From: Sphingorhabdus sp. SMR4y
GTDB taxonomy: Bacteria > Pseudomonadota > Alphaproteobacteria > Sphingomonadales > Sphingomonadaceae
Direction of reading: 5' to 3'
Length of the DNA stretch: 64,000 nt
Assembly (NCBI RefSeq): GCF_002218195.1
Contig: NZ_CP022336.1
Coordinates: 806,001 to 870,000 of the forward strand
Below, piece by piece: positions 55,528 through 64,000 of this stretch. Each line of letters starts with the position of its first letter. Positions within the stretch are counted from its first letter, which is position 1. The position numbers were made by a program, and so were the translations under genes. The notes beneath the pieces were generated by a model that worked only from the letters and a program-made list of their open reading frames with translations, was not told where the DNA came from and made no database searches.

Positions 55528-56877
55528 CTATTTAAGCAGTACCAGTTCCTCGGACATGCTGGGGTGCAGAGCGACCGTATCGTCAAAGGCCTGCTTGGTG
55601 AGCCCCGCTTTCACCGCGACCGCTGCAGCCTGCAAAATCTCCGGCGCATCCGGCCCGATCATATGCAGACCGAGAATCTTCTCGGTCGGATGCTCGACGA
55701 TCATCTTGTAGAGGCTACGCTCCGCCCGGTCCGCGAAAACATTGCGCATCGCCCGGAAATCGGACGAATAGATTTTGATATTGCCATATTGCTCCCGCGC
55801 CTCGCTCTCGGTCAGGCCGACAGATGCAATCGGCGGCTGCGAGAATACGGCCGAGGGAATATTGTCATAATCGACCGTGCGGGGGTTGTCGCCGAATACG
55901 GTGTCGGCAAAGGCCTGCCCCTCGCGGATCGCGATCGGTGTCAGTTGCACGCGGTCCGTCACATCGCCGACCGCATAAATATTCTCGACATTGGTCTGGC
56001 TATAGTCGTCGACGATGATGGCATTCTTGTCATTGGTAGCAACGCCGGCATTTTCCAGCCCCAAATTGTCGACTTTTGGCCGCCTTCCGGTGGCTGCGAG
56101 CACAATATCGGCACGAACCGGGTCTTTTTTGCCGTCCATGTAGACATCAAGAGCGCCGTCATCGCGCTTTTCGATCCGGTCGAAGGTGCAGTTGAATTTA
56201 TAACTGATACCCTTGGCGAGAGAGATCTGGATCAGCCGGTCGCGGACGCTTTCATCATAACCGCGCAAGATGATGTCGGAGCGGTTGACCACGGTGACAT
56301 CGCTGCCCAGGCCATTGAAAATTCCGGCAAATTCATTGGCAATATAGCCTCCGCCGGCGATGATGATCGTTTCGGGAAGCTTCTCGAGATGGAACATCTC
56401 GTTGGACGTCGACATCAGTTCGCTGCCGGGGAAATCAGCCACGGCGGGCCAGGCCCCGACCGCGATCAAGATATATTTCGCCGTCACGGTCTTTCCGCCA
56501 GCCAGTTTGATCTCATGCGGTCCGGTCAGTTCGGCCCGCTCGAGAATGATCTCAACCCCATGATTTTTAAGGGTATCTGTGTAGGCATTGTTCAGCCGGT
56601 CGACGTCTTTGAGGACATGGTCGCGCAAACGCCCCCAATCAAATTTGGCATTTTCCCATGTCCATCCGAAATTCTTGCCGTCTTCCAGTTCTTCCGAAAA
56701 ATGGGAACCGTAAACCAGCAGTTTCTTGGGCACACAGCCGCGGATAACGCAGGTCCCGCCAACCCGATATTCCTCGGCAACCGCCACTTTCGCGCCGTAT
56801 GATGCAGAGACTCGCGCCGCTCGCACCCCTCCGGAGCCCGCGCCTATAACGAACAGGTCATAATCATATTCAGCCAT
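55528..56877 (-). CDS. gor: Glutathione-disulfide reductase
   Basis: NADPH-dependent flavoprotein keeping glutathione reduced. From ATG 56877 it has 449 residues. FAD-binding FVIGAGSGGVRAAR is at 9-22, redox Cys43/Cys48 lie in GGTCVIRGCVPKK, and an NAD(P) domain has IAGGGYIANEFAGIF. The C-terminal His-containing LHPSMSEELV motif is present. GCVPKK with the GSGGVRAAR start distinguishes it from lipoamide dehydrogenases. An in-frame ATG 27 bp upstream is less likely. Same strand as pgi, 16 bp downstream of it. Confidence 0.95.
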   Translation of the reverse strand: MAEYDYDLFVIGAGSGGVRAARVSASYGAKVAVAEEYRVGGTCVIRGCVPKKLLVYGSHFSEELEDGKNFGWTWENAKFDWGRLRDHVLKDVDRLNNAYTDTLKNHGVEIILERAELTGPHEIKLAGGKTVTAKYILIAVGAWPAVADFPGSELMSTSNEMFHLEKLPETIIIAGGGYIANEFAGIFNGLGSDVTVVNRSDIILRGYDESVRDRLIQISLAKGISYKFNCTFDRIEKRDDGALDVYMDGKKDPVRADIVLAATGRRPKVDNLGLENAGVATNDKNAIIVDDYSQTNVENIYAVGDVTDRVQLTPIAIREGQAFADTVFGDNPRTVDYDNIPSAVFSQPPIASVGLTESEAREQYGNIKIYSSDFRAMRNVFADRAERSLYKMIVEHPTEKILGLHMIGPDAPEILQAAAVAVKAGLTKQAFDDTVALHPSMSEELVLLK

Positions 56878-56893
56878 GTAAACTTCCTTGATG

Positions 56894-58393
56894 TCAGGCG
56901 CCAAACGCCCGCTTTTTCAATTCTTCGGTCGAGGCGTCCAATCGGTTACCATCATCGTCCGCCAGTTCGTTCGCCATCTGCTTGCCAAGCTCCACGCCAA
57001 ACTGGTCGAATGGATTGATGTTCAGCAAAACCGCGTTCACGAAGGTCCGGTGCTCGTAAAAAGCCAGCAACGCACCCAGTGAACATGCTTCCAAATCTTC
57101 CAATAATATCGTGACCGACGGCCTGTCACCCTCATAGTTTCGATGACTGTCATCGGATTCTTTGCCCGCCATCAGCGCAGCGCCTTGGGCAAAGCAATTG
57201 AGCAGCAGACCGTTATGGTGCGCCGGATCAAGCGAATCCCCCGCTTCCGCAACCGCAAGAAATTCTACCGGCACCAGATGGGTGCCCTGGTGAAGCAGCT
57301 GGAACACGGCGTGCTGGGCATCGGTACCGACCCCACCCCAGACAATCGGGCTGGAATGCAAAGTCAACTTTTCGCCCTCAAGCGTCACGGATTTGCCGTT
57401 GCTTTCCATTTCGAGCTGCTGAAGATAGTCGGGCAACAAGCCCAGCCGTTCGTCATAAGCAAAGACCGCCCGGGTCTCGCACCCGCGAATCTGGGCATAA
57501 TATTGATCAGCAAAGGCCGCCAGCACAGGAATATTCTGGTCCCATGGACTATCCTGAAAATGCTGGTCCATTCCGGCAGCACCCGCCAGCATATTTTCGA
57601 ACACCTCATAACCCAGTGCCAGAGCGACGCTGAAACCAATCGATGACCACAAGGAATAGCGCCCGCCGACTGTCTCGGAAAACGGGAGTATCCGCGTCTC
57701 GTCAACACCCCATTCAACCGCCTGCTCAGGATTCGCCGTCAACGCCACCACCTGGCCCAGCGGATCCGCAACACCCTCTTCCCGCATCCAGTCGAGCACC
57801 GACCGTGCGTTCATCAGAGTTTCCGCTGTGGTGAATGTCTTCGAAGCGATGACCAGCAGCGTTTTGCCAGCATCAAAGCGCTCCAGAATGGGTTCGAGAG
57901 CGACACCGTCGATATTCGAGACGACCTCCAGTTCATATTTCTCGTCGCCCAGCTTCAGTGCCTGATGCAGCATTTTCGGCCCCAGTGCCGAGCCGCCGAT
58001 GCCGAGATGGATGATCTGCGTAAATTCCCCGAGAGCGCCGGAATCGATGATTTCCACCAGACTTTTCATGCGCTGGTGAAGCGCCTGGGCATTATCGACG
58101 CTCGCCGGACTACCGATGCCCCGTTCCGCGCAATGCTCCGCCGCACGTCCTTCGCTGATATTGATCGGCTCGCCGGAAAGCAGCGCCTCTACGCGATTGG
58201 AAAGTCTCATCTCGTCCGCCAATTCAGCGAAGGCCGCAACCGTCTTGTCCTCAAGATGGGTTTTGGAAAAATCGAAATAGATGCCGGCCTGTTCCAACCC
58301 AAATTTGGAGACTCGCGCGCTGTCTGCGTCAAACAGATGGGTGAGCGGAGACAGGGGAAGTGCGCGGAGGCTTTGCCAGCGGTCTGAAGTCAT
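56894..58393 (-). CDS. pgi: Glucose-6-phosphate isomerase
   Basis: Interconverts glucose-6-phosphate and fructose-6-phosphate. The 499-residue protein has the PGI signatures: GIGGSALGPKMLHQAL, ASKTFTTAETLMNA, SVGGRYSLWSS-like (read TVGGRYSLWSSIGF), and GTDAQHAVFQLLHQG with the conserved His. The C-terminal third has NINPFDQFGVELGK. Start at 58393, divergent from lepB across a 152-bp region that should hold both promoters. Co-directional with gor, with a 16-bp gap. Confidence 0.96.
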   Translation of the reverse strand: MTSDRWQSLRALPLSPLTHLFDADSARVSKFGLEQAGIYFDFSKTHLEDKTVAAFAELADEMRLSNRVEALLSGEPINISEGRAAEHCAERGIGSPASVDNAQALHQRMKSLVEIIDSGALGEFTQIIHLGIGGSALGPKMLHQALKLGDEKYELEVVSNIDGVALEPILERFDAGKTLLVIASKTFTTAETLMNARSVLDWMREEGVADPLGQVVALTANPEQAVEWGVDETRILPFSETVGGRYSLWSSIGFSVALALGYEVFENMLAGAAGMDQHFQDSPWDQNIPVLAAFADQYYAQIRGCETRAVFAYDERLGLLPDYLQQLEMESNGKSVTLEGEKLTLHSSPIVWGGVGTDAQHAVFQLLHQGTHLVPVEFLAVAEAGDSLDPAHHNGLLLNCFAQGAALMAGKESDDSHRNYEGDRPSVTILLEDLEACSLGALLAFYEHRTFVNAVLLNINPFDQFGVELGKQMANELADDDGNRLDASTEELKKRAFGA

Positions 58394-58545
58394 TCAATAG
58401 TCCGATCTTGTTAGTACAAATCACGTGCGCCCGTTGAGTGTCCCAGCCCTATCTGCCGGACCGACTGGCCTCAAGTCGAAAATAGCTGGGATCGGCACAT
58501 CGCAAGAAATCTTGACGCCAATGCCAATGTCGGCGAAGGGGCGGC

Positions 58546-59349
58546 ATGGCGCGTGATAAAGCAGAACGATCGGAAACGGGCGACTTTGTCGCGTTCCTTG
58601 TAAAACTTGCATTATTCATCCTGATTTTGCGAAGTTTCATCGTGTCGCCGTTCAATATTCCCTCAGAATCAATGCAACCCCGGCTGGTCGTCGGCGACTA
58701 TCTGCTGGTGGCAAAATGGCCTTACGGCTTTTCCAGATACAGCCTGCCGTTCAATATACCGCTGTTCCCCGGCCGCATATTGCCACGTTCACCGGAACCG
58801 GGTGATGTCGTGGTGTTCAAAGCCCCTCCGACGGCGCAAGATGACTATATCAAGCGGGTAATCGCGCTTTCCGGCGATATCGTTCAAGTCACCAATGGCG
58901 TGATCTCCATCAACGGCACCCCTGTCGAACGTAAAAGAATAGAAGATTTCGAATTGCCGGTCACGCCGAACAGCCCCTGCTATCGTGAAGAATTTGCAAC
59001 CGCGATACATGACGGAACGATAATGTGTCGCTATCCCCAGTTTCAGGAAACCCTGCCCAATGGCGTGACGTATCGCACGCTCGATATTTTCGAAAACTCG
59101 GAAGGCGATGACACACAGGCTTTCGTGGTTCCCGATGGCCACATGTTTCTGATGGGCGACAATAGAGATCGAAGCGCCGATAGCCGCTTCCCGGCTCAGG
59201 AAGGCCAGGCGATCGGGATGGTTCCCCAGGAAAATCTTGTCGGCAAGGCGCTGGTGTCAGTATTCTCGACCGACGGCTCGGCTGAATGGATCAAACCGTG
59301 GACCTGGTTTACCGCCGCGCGTTGGAATCGGATCGGAGAAAGCTTTTGA
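58546..59349 (+). CDS. lepB: Signal peptidase I
   Basis: Inner-membrane Ser/Lys protease that removes signal peptides from Sec and Tat exported proteins. It has 267 residues. One transmembrane helix lies near 15-34 (VAFLVKLALFILILRSF). Catalytic Ser42 is in NIPSESMQP and the Lys103 base in DYIKRVIALSG. MGDNRDRSADSRF completes the conserved boxes. AAGGGG precedes the ATG by about 5 nt. Its stop TGA overlaps the TTG start of rnc. The family usually has two transmembrane helices in enterics; here only one is evident. Confidence 0.95.
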   Translation: MARDKAERSETGDFVAFLVKLALFILILRSFIVSPFNIPSESMQPRLVVGDYLLVAKWPYGFSRYSLPFNIPLFPGRILPRSPEPGDVVVFKAPPTAQDDYIKRVIALSGDIVQVTNGVISINGTPVERKRIEDFELPVTPNSPCYREEFATAIHDGTIMCRYPQFQETLPNGVTYRTLDIFENSEGDDTQAFVVPDGHMFLMGDNRDRSADSRFPAQEGQAIGMVPQENLVGKALVSVFSTDGSAEWIKPWTWFTAARWNRIGESF

Positions 59350-60014
59350 GCCGGACGGATTTTCTCGACTGGATCGCCGAGATCACCGGCAGGACGCCAT
59401 TGACGCCGGAACTGTATGTCCGGGCGGCAACACATGGCAGCCATGGGCAGAAGGACTATCAACGTCTGGAATTTCTCGGCGACCGGGTACTGGGGCTGGT
59501 GATCGCGGACCATCTCTATCGCCAATATCCGAAGGAACCGGAAGGCCGACTGTCCCAGCGCCTAAACGGGCTGGTTTCCGGTTCCGTTTGCGGTGAGATT
59601 GCCAGACAGATAGGGGCCGGCGACCACATCCTCCTCGGAAAGCAGGCCCGAGACGATGGCGCGAGAAAAAGCGTCAAGGTTCTGGGGGACGTGATGGAAT
59701 CACTGATTGGCGCAGTCTATATCGACCATGGAATGGATGCCGCCCGCAGTTTCATCCTTCGTCACTGGGAAAGCCGGGTTTCCTCGACGGTCGGCGACGT
59801 CCGGCATCCCAAATCCGCGCTGCAGGAATGGGCCGCAGCAAATAATCGCAAAATCCCCGAATATGAGCTGGTCGACAAGAGCGGCCCCCATCATGACCTG
59901 AAGTTCACCGTACGGGTCAGCGTTAGGAACATAGGCGAGGTTGTGGCGACCGCGTCTGCCATTCAGGCCGCCGAAACCGAAGCCGCCAAGAAATTTCTGG
60001 AAAAATTCACATGA
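59346..60014 (+). CDS. rnc: Ribonuclease III
   Basis: Double-strand-specific endonuclease for rRNA and mRNA processing. From TTG 59346 it has 222 residues. The RNase III signature is YQRLEFLGDRVLGLVIAD (39-56), and the catalytic acidic second site is GDVMESLIGAVYID. A dsRNA-binding domain occupies about 150-222 (HPKSALQEWAAANNRKIPEY). GGAG sits 7 nt before the TTG, so this start is well supported even though longer in-frame ATG starts exist inside lepB. Overlaps lepB (TTGA) and era (ATGA). Confidence 0.94.
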   Translation: MSRTDFLDWIAEITGRTPLTPELYVRAATHGSHGQKDYQRLEFLGDRVLGLVIADHLYRQYPKEPEGRLSQRLNGLVSGSVCGEIARQIGAGDHILLGKQARDDGARKSVKVLGDVMESLIGAVYIDHGMDAARSFILRHWESRVSSTVGDVRHPKSALQEWAAANNRKIPEYELVDKSGPHHDLKFTVRVSVRNIGEVVATASAIQAAETEAAKKFLEKFT

Positions 60015-60904
60015 CTCAAAAATGCGGTGTAGTGGCGTTGATCGGAGCCCCCAATGCCGGAAAATCGACCCTGATCAATGCGCTGGTCGGCCAAAAGGTC
60101 GCAATAACCAGCTCCAAACCGCAAACCACAAGAACGCGGCTGCTCGGCATAGCGATTGAAGAAGACACGCAGCTCCTGCTGGTTGATACGCCGGGCATAT
60201 TCGAACCACACCGCCGCCTCGACCGGGCCATGGTATCTGCGGCCTGGGAAGGTGCAGAAGACGCCGATATAATCGTCCTGCTCGTCGATGCACGCGCGGG
60301 CCTCGGGACCAAGGTGACATCGATCGTGGAGAGGATCAAACATCGGTCCGAAAAAATCATACTGGTCATGAACAAGGTTGATATCGCCGCCAAAGACAAG
60401 ATGCTCGGCCATGTCGTCAAGCTGCATGAATTGGCGGATTTCGAGGAAACCTTTTTTGTCAGTGCCAAAACCGGCGATGGACTGGAAGACTTGCGATCTT
60501 ATCTCGTGCAAGCGATGCCGGAAGGCCCCTGGCATTTTCCTGCAGATCAGGTTTCCGATGCCAGCGAACGGATTCTTGCAGCAGAAATTACCCGGGAACA
60601 GGTGTTCCGGCAATTGCATGCCGAATTGCCCTACGCGACCGCTATTGCAATGGAGCAATATAAAGAGCGCCCGGACGGATCACTCGAAATACATCAGCAA
60701 ATCCTCGTTGAAAAGGCCAGTCAGAAAGCGATCATTCTCGGCAAAGGCGGTCATCAGATCAAGGAAATAGGAGCAAAGGCGCGAGCTGAGTTGTCCGGCA
60801 TTCTGGGCAAACCGGTACATCTTTATCTCCACGTAAAGGTCAGTGCAGACTGGGATGAAGATCGCAGCCTGTATCAAGATATGGGGCTGGACTGGGTCAA
60901 ATAG
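60011..60904 (+). CDS. era: GTPase Era
   Basis: Ribosome-assembly GTPase binding the 3' end of 16S rRNA. The 297-residue protein has G1 IGAPNAGKST (11-20), G3 DTPG (59-62), G4 NKVD (121-124) and a C-terminal KH domain (about 215-297) with GKGGHQIKEIGAKARAE. It follows rnc with a 4-bp overlap, the standard rnc-era pairing. No clear terminator follows in the 277-bp gap before topA. Confidence 0.96.
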   Translation: MTQKCGVVALIGAPNAGKSTLINALVGQKVAITSSKPQTTRTRLLGIAIEEDTQLLLVDTPGIFEPHRRLDRAMVSAAWEGAEDADIIVLLVDARAGLGTKVTSIVERIKHRSEKIILVMNKVDIAAKDKMLGHVVKLHELADFEETFFVSAKTGDGLEDLRSYLVQAMPEGPWHFPADQVSDASERILAAEITREQVFRQLHAELPYATAIAMEQYKERPDGSLEIHQQILVEKASQKAIILGKGGHQIKEIGAKARAELSGILGKPVHLYLHVKVSADWDEDRSLYQDMGLDWVK

Positions 60905-61181
60905 TCTGCGCAAGAGAAGCGGACCGTCCATATATCATCTAGTGTGTTGTCATCATATATGACGTGACACTTAGCGGTCGAAATCGTCTGGAGATGACCG
61001 CCTGACCGAATTGGAGGCAGGGCCTGCCAAAAGGCGCGGGGAGATCGCGAATTGCGGATATAGCGGTAAGAGTCGGACAATTAGATTACCCGAATAGCAC
61101 TGGAACAAGCTGGCCGTGCACTCTGCCTCCCGAATATCCGTCAACGCCGCGCCTGCCTTGCCGCCCTTATCGACCCTTGCC

Positions 61182-63779
61182 CTATTCTGATTTTTCCTTG
61201 GCCGGCGCCTTATTGGCTGCAGGTTTCTTCCTTGCAGCTGGCTTCTTCTTCGCTGCCGGCTTTTTCTTGGCGGCCGGTTTCTTCTTTGGAGCCGCTTTTT
61301 TCTTGGCCCGTTTCTTGGCCGGTCCTTTGGCTGCGCGGTCGTCAATCAACTGAGCCGCTTCTTCCAACGTGAGCTGATCCTTGTCGACCGTCTTCGGCAG
61401 TGAAGCATTGGTTGTCCCGTCGGTAACATAAGGACCATAGCGGCCGTCCATCAGCTTGATTTCAACCTCGGTGCGCGGATGGTTGCCCATGATTTTGAGC
61501 GGCTCCATCTTGCCGCGTCCGCGACCGCCACCATTTTTGGCGGCATCTGCCAGCTTGGCCACGGCAGCGTTCATGCCGATTTCAAAAACCTCCTGCGTGT
61601 TCTCGAGCCTGGCAGACTTGCCATTGTGGCTCAGGTAAGGACCATAGCGACCGATCTGCGCTGTTACGGGTTCGCCAGTTTCCGGGTGCTTGCCAACTTC
61701 ACGGGGCAGCGACAGCAGCTTCACGGCCCATTCAAGACCAAAATCTTCCGGTGGAATATCCTTCGGGATCGACGAGCGCTTCGCTTCCTTGCCCTCGCCT
61801 TTTTCCACATAGGGACCAAAACGGCCAACCTTCTTGGTGATTTTCTCGTCGCTGTCTGGATCAACGCCCAGTTCCTGAGGGCCTTCATCCTCGTCGGCGT
61901 TGGCACCTCCGCCCTGCGCGAAGCGCCGGGTGAACTTGCACTCCGGATAGTTGGAACAGGCCACAAAAGCACCGAAACGGCCGCCGCGCAGCGCCAGCTT
62001 GCCTTCGTTGCAACGCGGGCAAAGCCGGGGATCCGATCCATCTTCCTTTTCGGGGAACAGATAATCGCCGAGGAACTTGTCCAGTTCGGCAGTCACCTCT
62101 GACGGCATCTTTTCCATGACTTCGACAGTCTTGGGTTTGAAATCGTGCCAGAAAGCTTCGAGAATCGCCTGCCATTGGGCTCTGCCCCCGCTGACTTCAT
62201 CTAGCTCATCTTCAAGTCCGGCGGTATAATCATAGGCCACATAGCGATCGAAAAAGCGTTCGAGAAATCCGGTCAGAAGCCGGCCGCTTTCTTCCGCAAA
62301 GAAGCGGTTTTTCTCGACGCGCACGTAAGCGCGATCCTTCAGCGTCTTGATAATCGAGGCGTAGGTTGACGGCCGGCCGATACCCAGTTCTTCCATCTTC
62401 TTGACCAGACTGGCCTCACTATAGCGCGGTGGTGGCTGAGTGAAATGCTGCGATGCATCCACCGCTTTTTTCGCCGGGCTGTCGCCTTTGGACATGGCTG
62501 GCAACAGACCACCGTCCTCACCCTTGTCGTCATCCCGGCCTTCCTCATAAAGCGCCAGAAATCCGGGGAACTTCACGACCTGCCCATTTGCCCGTAGGCC
62601 CGTTTGCCCGCTGCCATCGAGCATTTCGACGGTCGTGCGCTCAAGCCGGGCCGAAGCCATCTGGCTTGCCATCGCCCGCTTCAGGATCAAATCGTAAAGC
62701 TTGGCATGATCGCCACTTCCGACAGTCCGCTTGGTGAAGCTGGTCGGACGGATAGCTTCATGGGCTTCCTGTGCATTTTTGGCTTTCGATTTGTATATGC
62801 GCGGGCTGTCCGGAACATAGCTCGCATCGTATCGATCAGCGATGGCCTTGCGGGCAGCAGAGATGGCGCTCCCATCCATCTGGACACCATCGGTACGCAT
62901 ATAGGTGATCGCACCATCTTCGTAGAGTTGTTGCGCGATACGCATTGTATGGCTGGCGGAATAGCCGAGTTTACGCGCGGCTTCCTGCTGCAGGGTGGAG
63001 GTCGTGAAGGGTGGTGGCGGATTGCGGGTAAGCGGCTTCGTCTCGATGGTTTCAACCGTGAAAAGACCGTTTTCAACGGCATTTTTGGCAATCGTGGCCT
63101 GCTCGTCATTGGCAAGGTCCATCTTGCCGAGCTTGTTGCCCTGATGCACGGTCAGCCGCGCCTCGAACGCCTGACCGCCCTGTTCCATTTGGGCTGTAAC
63201 CGACCAATATTCTTGCGGCTTGAATGCCTCGATTTCACGTTCCCGCTCCACGATCAGCTTGAGCGACACCGACTGTACGCGCCCTGCTGACTTTGCCCCC
63301 GGGAGCTTGCGCCAGAGTACGGGAGACAGGGTAAATCCCACGAGATAATCGAGTGCCCGCCGCGCCCGATAGGCATCGATCAGGTCCTCGTCCAACTCGC
63401 GAGGATGGGCCATGGCTTCGGTCACTGCAGCCTTGGTAATGGCGTTGAACGTGACCCGGTCGACCTTTTCCGGAAGTGCCTTTTTCTTCCGCAACACTTC
63501 CTGAACATGCCAGCTGATCGCTTCGCCTTCCCGGTCAGGGTCAGTTGCGAGGATCAATCGCGTTGCCTTTTTCGATTCGTCGGTAATCGCCTTGAGCTGC
63601 TTGGTCTTGTCGGTGTAATTTTGCCATGTCATCGCGAAGCCATCGTCAGGATCGACAGAACCATCCTTGGGCGGAAGGTCGCGAATATGGCCGTAGGAAG
63701 CCAATACCTTGAAATCCGATCCCAGATATTTCTCGATGGTTTTCGCTTTGGCGGGTGACTCGACAATGACTAGCTGCAT
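61182..63779 (-). CDS. topA: DNA topoisomerase I
   Basis: Type IA topoisomerase relaxing negative supercoils. It has 865 residues. The N-terminal TOPRIM begins LVIVESPAKAKTIEKYLG and has the DxDxE run near residues 80-86 (DPDREGE); active-site Tyr293 is in ITYMRTDG. Near 595-625 is a Cys4 zinc ribbon (CPRCNEGKLALRGG, CSNYPEC), then three Topo C repeats with GRFGPYV, GRYGPYL and GRYGPYV (about 650-800). The tail after about 820 is a run of KKKPAA-type Lys/Pro/Ala repeats typical of alphaproteobacterial TopA. The gene is just downstream of dprA. Confidence 0.96.
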   Translation of the reverse strand: MQLVIVESPAKAKTIEKYLGSDFKVLASYGHIRDLPPKDGSVDPDDGFAMTWQNYTDKTKQLKAITDESKKATRLILATDPDREGEAISWHVQEVLRKKKALPEKVDRVTFNAITKAAVTEAMAHPRELDEDLIDAYRARRALDYLVGFTLSPVLWRKLPGAKSAGRVQSVSLKLIVEREREIEAFKPQEYWSVTAQMEQGGQAFEARLTVHQGNKLGKMDLANDEQATIAKNAVENGLFTVETIETKPLTRNPPPPFTTSTLQQEAARKLGYSASHTMRIAQQLYEDGAITYMRTDGVQMDGSAISAARKAIADRYDASYVPDSPRIYKSKAKNAQEAHEAIRPTSFTKRTVGSGDHAKLYDLILKRAMASQMASARLERTTVEMLDGSGQTGLRANGQVVKFPGFLALYEEGRDDDKGEDGGLLPAMSKGDSPAKKAVDASQHFTQPPPRYSEASLVKKMEELGIGRPSTYASIIKTLKDRAYVRVEKNRFFAEESGRLLTGFLERFFDRYVAYDYTAGLEDELDEVSGGRAQWQAILEAFWHDFKPKTVEVMEKMPSEVTAELDKFLGDYLFPEKEDGSDPRLCPRCNEGKLALRGGRFGAFVACSNYPECKFTRRFAQGGGANADEDEGPQELGVDPDSDEKITKKVGRFGPYVEKGEGKEAKRSSIPKDIPPEDFGLEWAVKLLSLPREVGKHPETGEPVTAQIGRYGPYLSHNGKSARLENTQEVFEIGMNAAVAKLADAAKNGGGRGRGKMEPLKIMGNHPRTEVEIKLMDGRYGPYVTDGTTNASLPKTVDKDQLTLEEAAQLIDDRAAKGPAKKRAKKKAAPKKKPAAKKKPAAKKKPAARKKPAANKAPAKEKSE

Positions 63780-63902
63780 ATGTTCCGATTTTCTCTGTTC
63801 TCACGTATACGCGCGAGGCTGTGGCAGGGATTGGCTTCAGGTCAAGGCCCTGTATGAAGATTTTTGTCAATGGCGATTGAAAATATGCCTGTCCAGAAGC
63901 GA

Positions 63903-64000
63903 TCAGTTCGAGAGGCTGACCCGGGCACCGGCATGTCGGATCAAGCGTCCGGCCAATTCAAATTCAAGCAGGGCCAATTGCACCGAGGGCGCGGCGAGAC
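63903..64000 (-). CDS. dprA: DNA-processing protein DprA, C-terminal fragment at window edge
   Basis: Minus-strand frame from the right edge reads LAAPSVQLALLEFELAGRLI, then RHAGARVSLSN and a TGA stop at 63903-63905. This matches the C-terminal winged-helix end of DprA (the LALLELELAG...GGRVSL type). DprA protects incoming single-stranded DNA during transformation. The gene is truncated only by the window. topA starts 124 bp downstream, the usual dprA-topA order in this group. Confidence 0.8.
   Translation of the reverse strand, partial: LAAPSVQLALLEFELAGRLIRHAGARVSLSN

Noticed and set aside
60905-61181. Possible small RNA or gene between era and topA
   Set aside because: Only a short GTCAT/ATGAC hairpin and no coding or RNA signature; convergent genes flank it, so it is most likely only a spacer.
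61182-61330. KKKPAA-type repeats at the end of topA as a possible separate gene or error
   Set aside because: In frame with topA and typical of Lys/Ala-rich tails of this enzyme in alphaproteobacteria.

Overview
The window is bacterial chromosome, most likely from a marine or freshwater sphingomonad (Alphaproteobacteria, order Sphingomonadales; relatives of Sphingopyxis, Sphingorhabdus or Parasphingorhabdus). This is inferred from several lineage-typical genes: a DUF1838 Tat protein, a DUF6481 protein, a PhaR-type PHA regulator, TonB-dependent receptors beside a TPR-sulfotransferase, a eukaryote/archaea-like prolyl-tRNA synthetase, and the conserved mltB-rlpA-dacA-tmk-holB-metG and lepB-rnc-era blocks. 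Genes are densely packed, often with 4-bp ATGA or GTGA overlaps. I see no rRNA, insertion sequence, prophage, integrase or CRISPR array; most of the window is core genome.

Layout. 1-6.2 kb (minus): cell-wall and replication block (lytic transglycosylase, RlpA, DD-carboxypeptidase, thymidylate kinase, DNA polymerase III delta prime, MetRS cut by the window edge). 6.4 kb: tRNA-Ser(UGA). 6.6-9.4 kb: methyltransferase plus small coiled-coil protein, divergent from a Tat-exported DUF1838 protein. 9.8-15.7 kb (plus): complete RND efflux operon (adaptor, pump, outer-membrane channel) preceded by two copies of an 11-bp palindrome. 15.9-21.9 kb: fatty-acid catabolism genes (thiolase, TesB thioesterase, acyl-CoA ligase, bifunctional hydratase/dehydrogenase). 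22.1-28.4 kb (minus): TonB receptor, TPR-sulfotransferase and BCCT transporter. 28.8-31.2 kb: MFS transporter and two small proteins.

31.5-34.2 kb (plus): a cobalamin riboswitch controls a BtuB-like receptor and a small multi-span membrane protein of unknown function, ending in a strong bidirectional terminator. 34.4-37.5 kb (minus): E3, a hotdog thioesterase and E2 of the pyruvate dehydrogenase complex. 37.7-38.7 kb: stress protein and peroxiredoxin, converging on one shared CTAG. 38.7-44.4 kb (minus): RNase R, ProRS, PhaR, alanine racemase. 44.5-55.4 kb (minus): propionyl-CoA to methylmalonyl-CoA pathway (pccB, DUF808, mce, enoyl-CoA hydratase, mutase, bioB, pccA) followed by an MHS-family transporter. 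Several gaps in this run hold REP-like palindromes. 55.5-58.4 kb: glutathione reductase and glucose-6-phosphate isomerase. 58.5-60.9 kb (plus): lepB-rnc-era. 61.2-64 kb (minus): topA and the C-terminal end of dprA.

How the parts fit: the pathway near 46-55 kb needs biotin (PccA; bioB lies inside the run) and adenosylcobalamin (methylmalonyl-CoA mutase). The riboswitch/BtuB unit near 31-34 kb is the likely B12 entry route. No B12 biosynthesis genes and no BtuCDF are present in the window, which makes the membrane protein behind btuB a candidate for inner-membrane B12 uptake. The other genetically linked set of unknown purpose is the receptor/sulfotransferase/BCCT trio.
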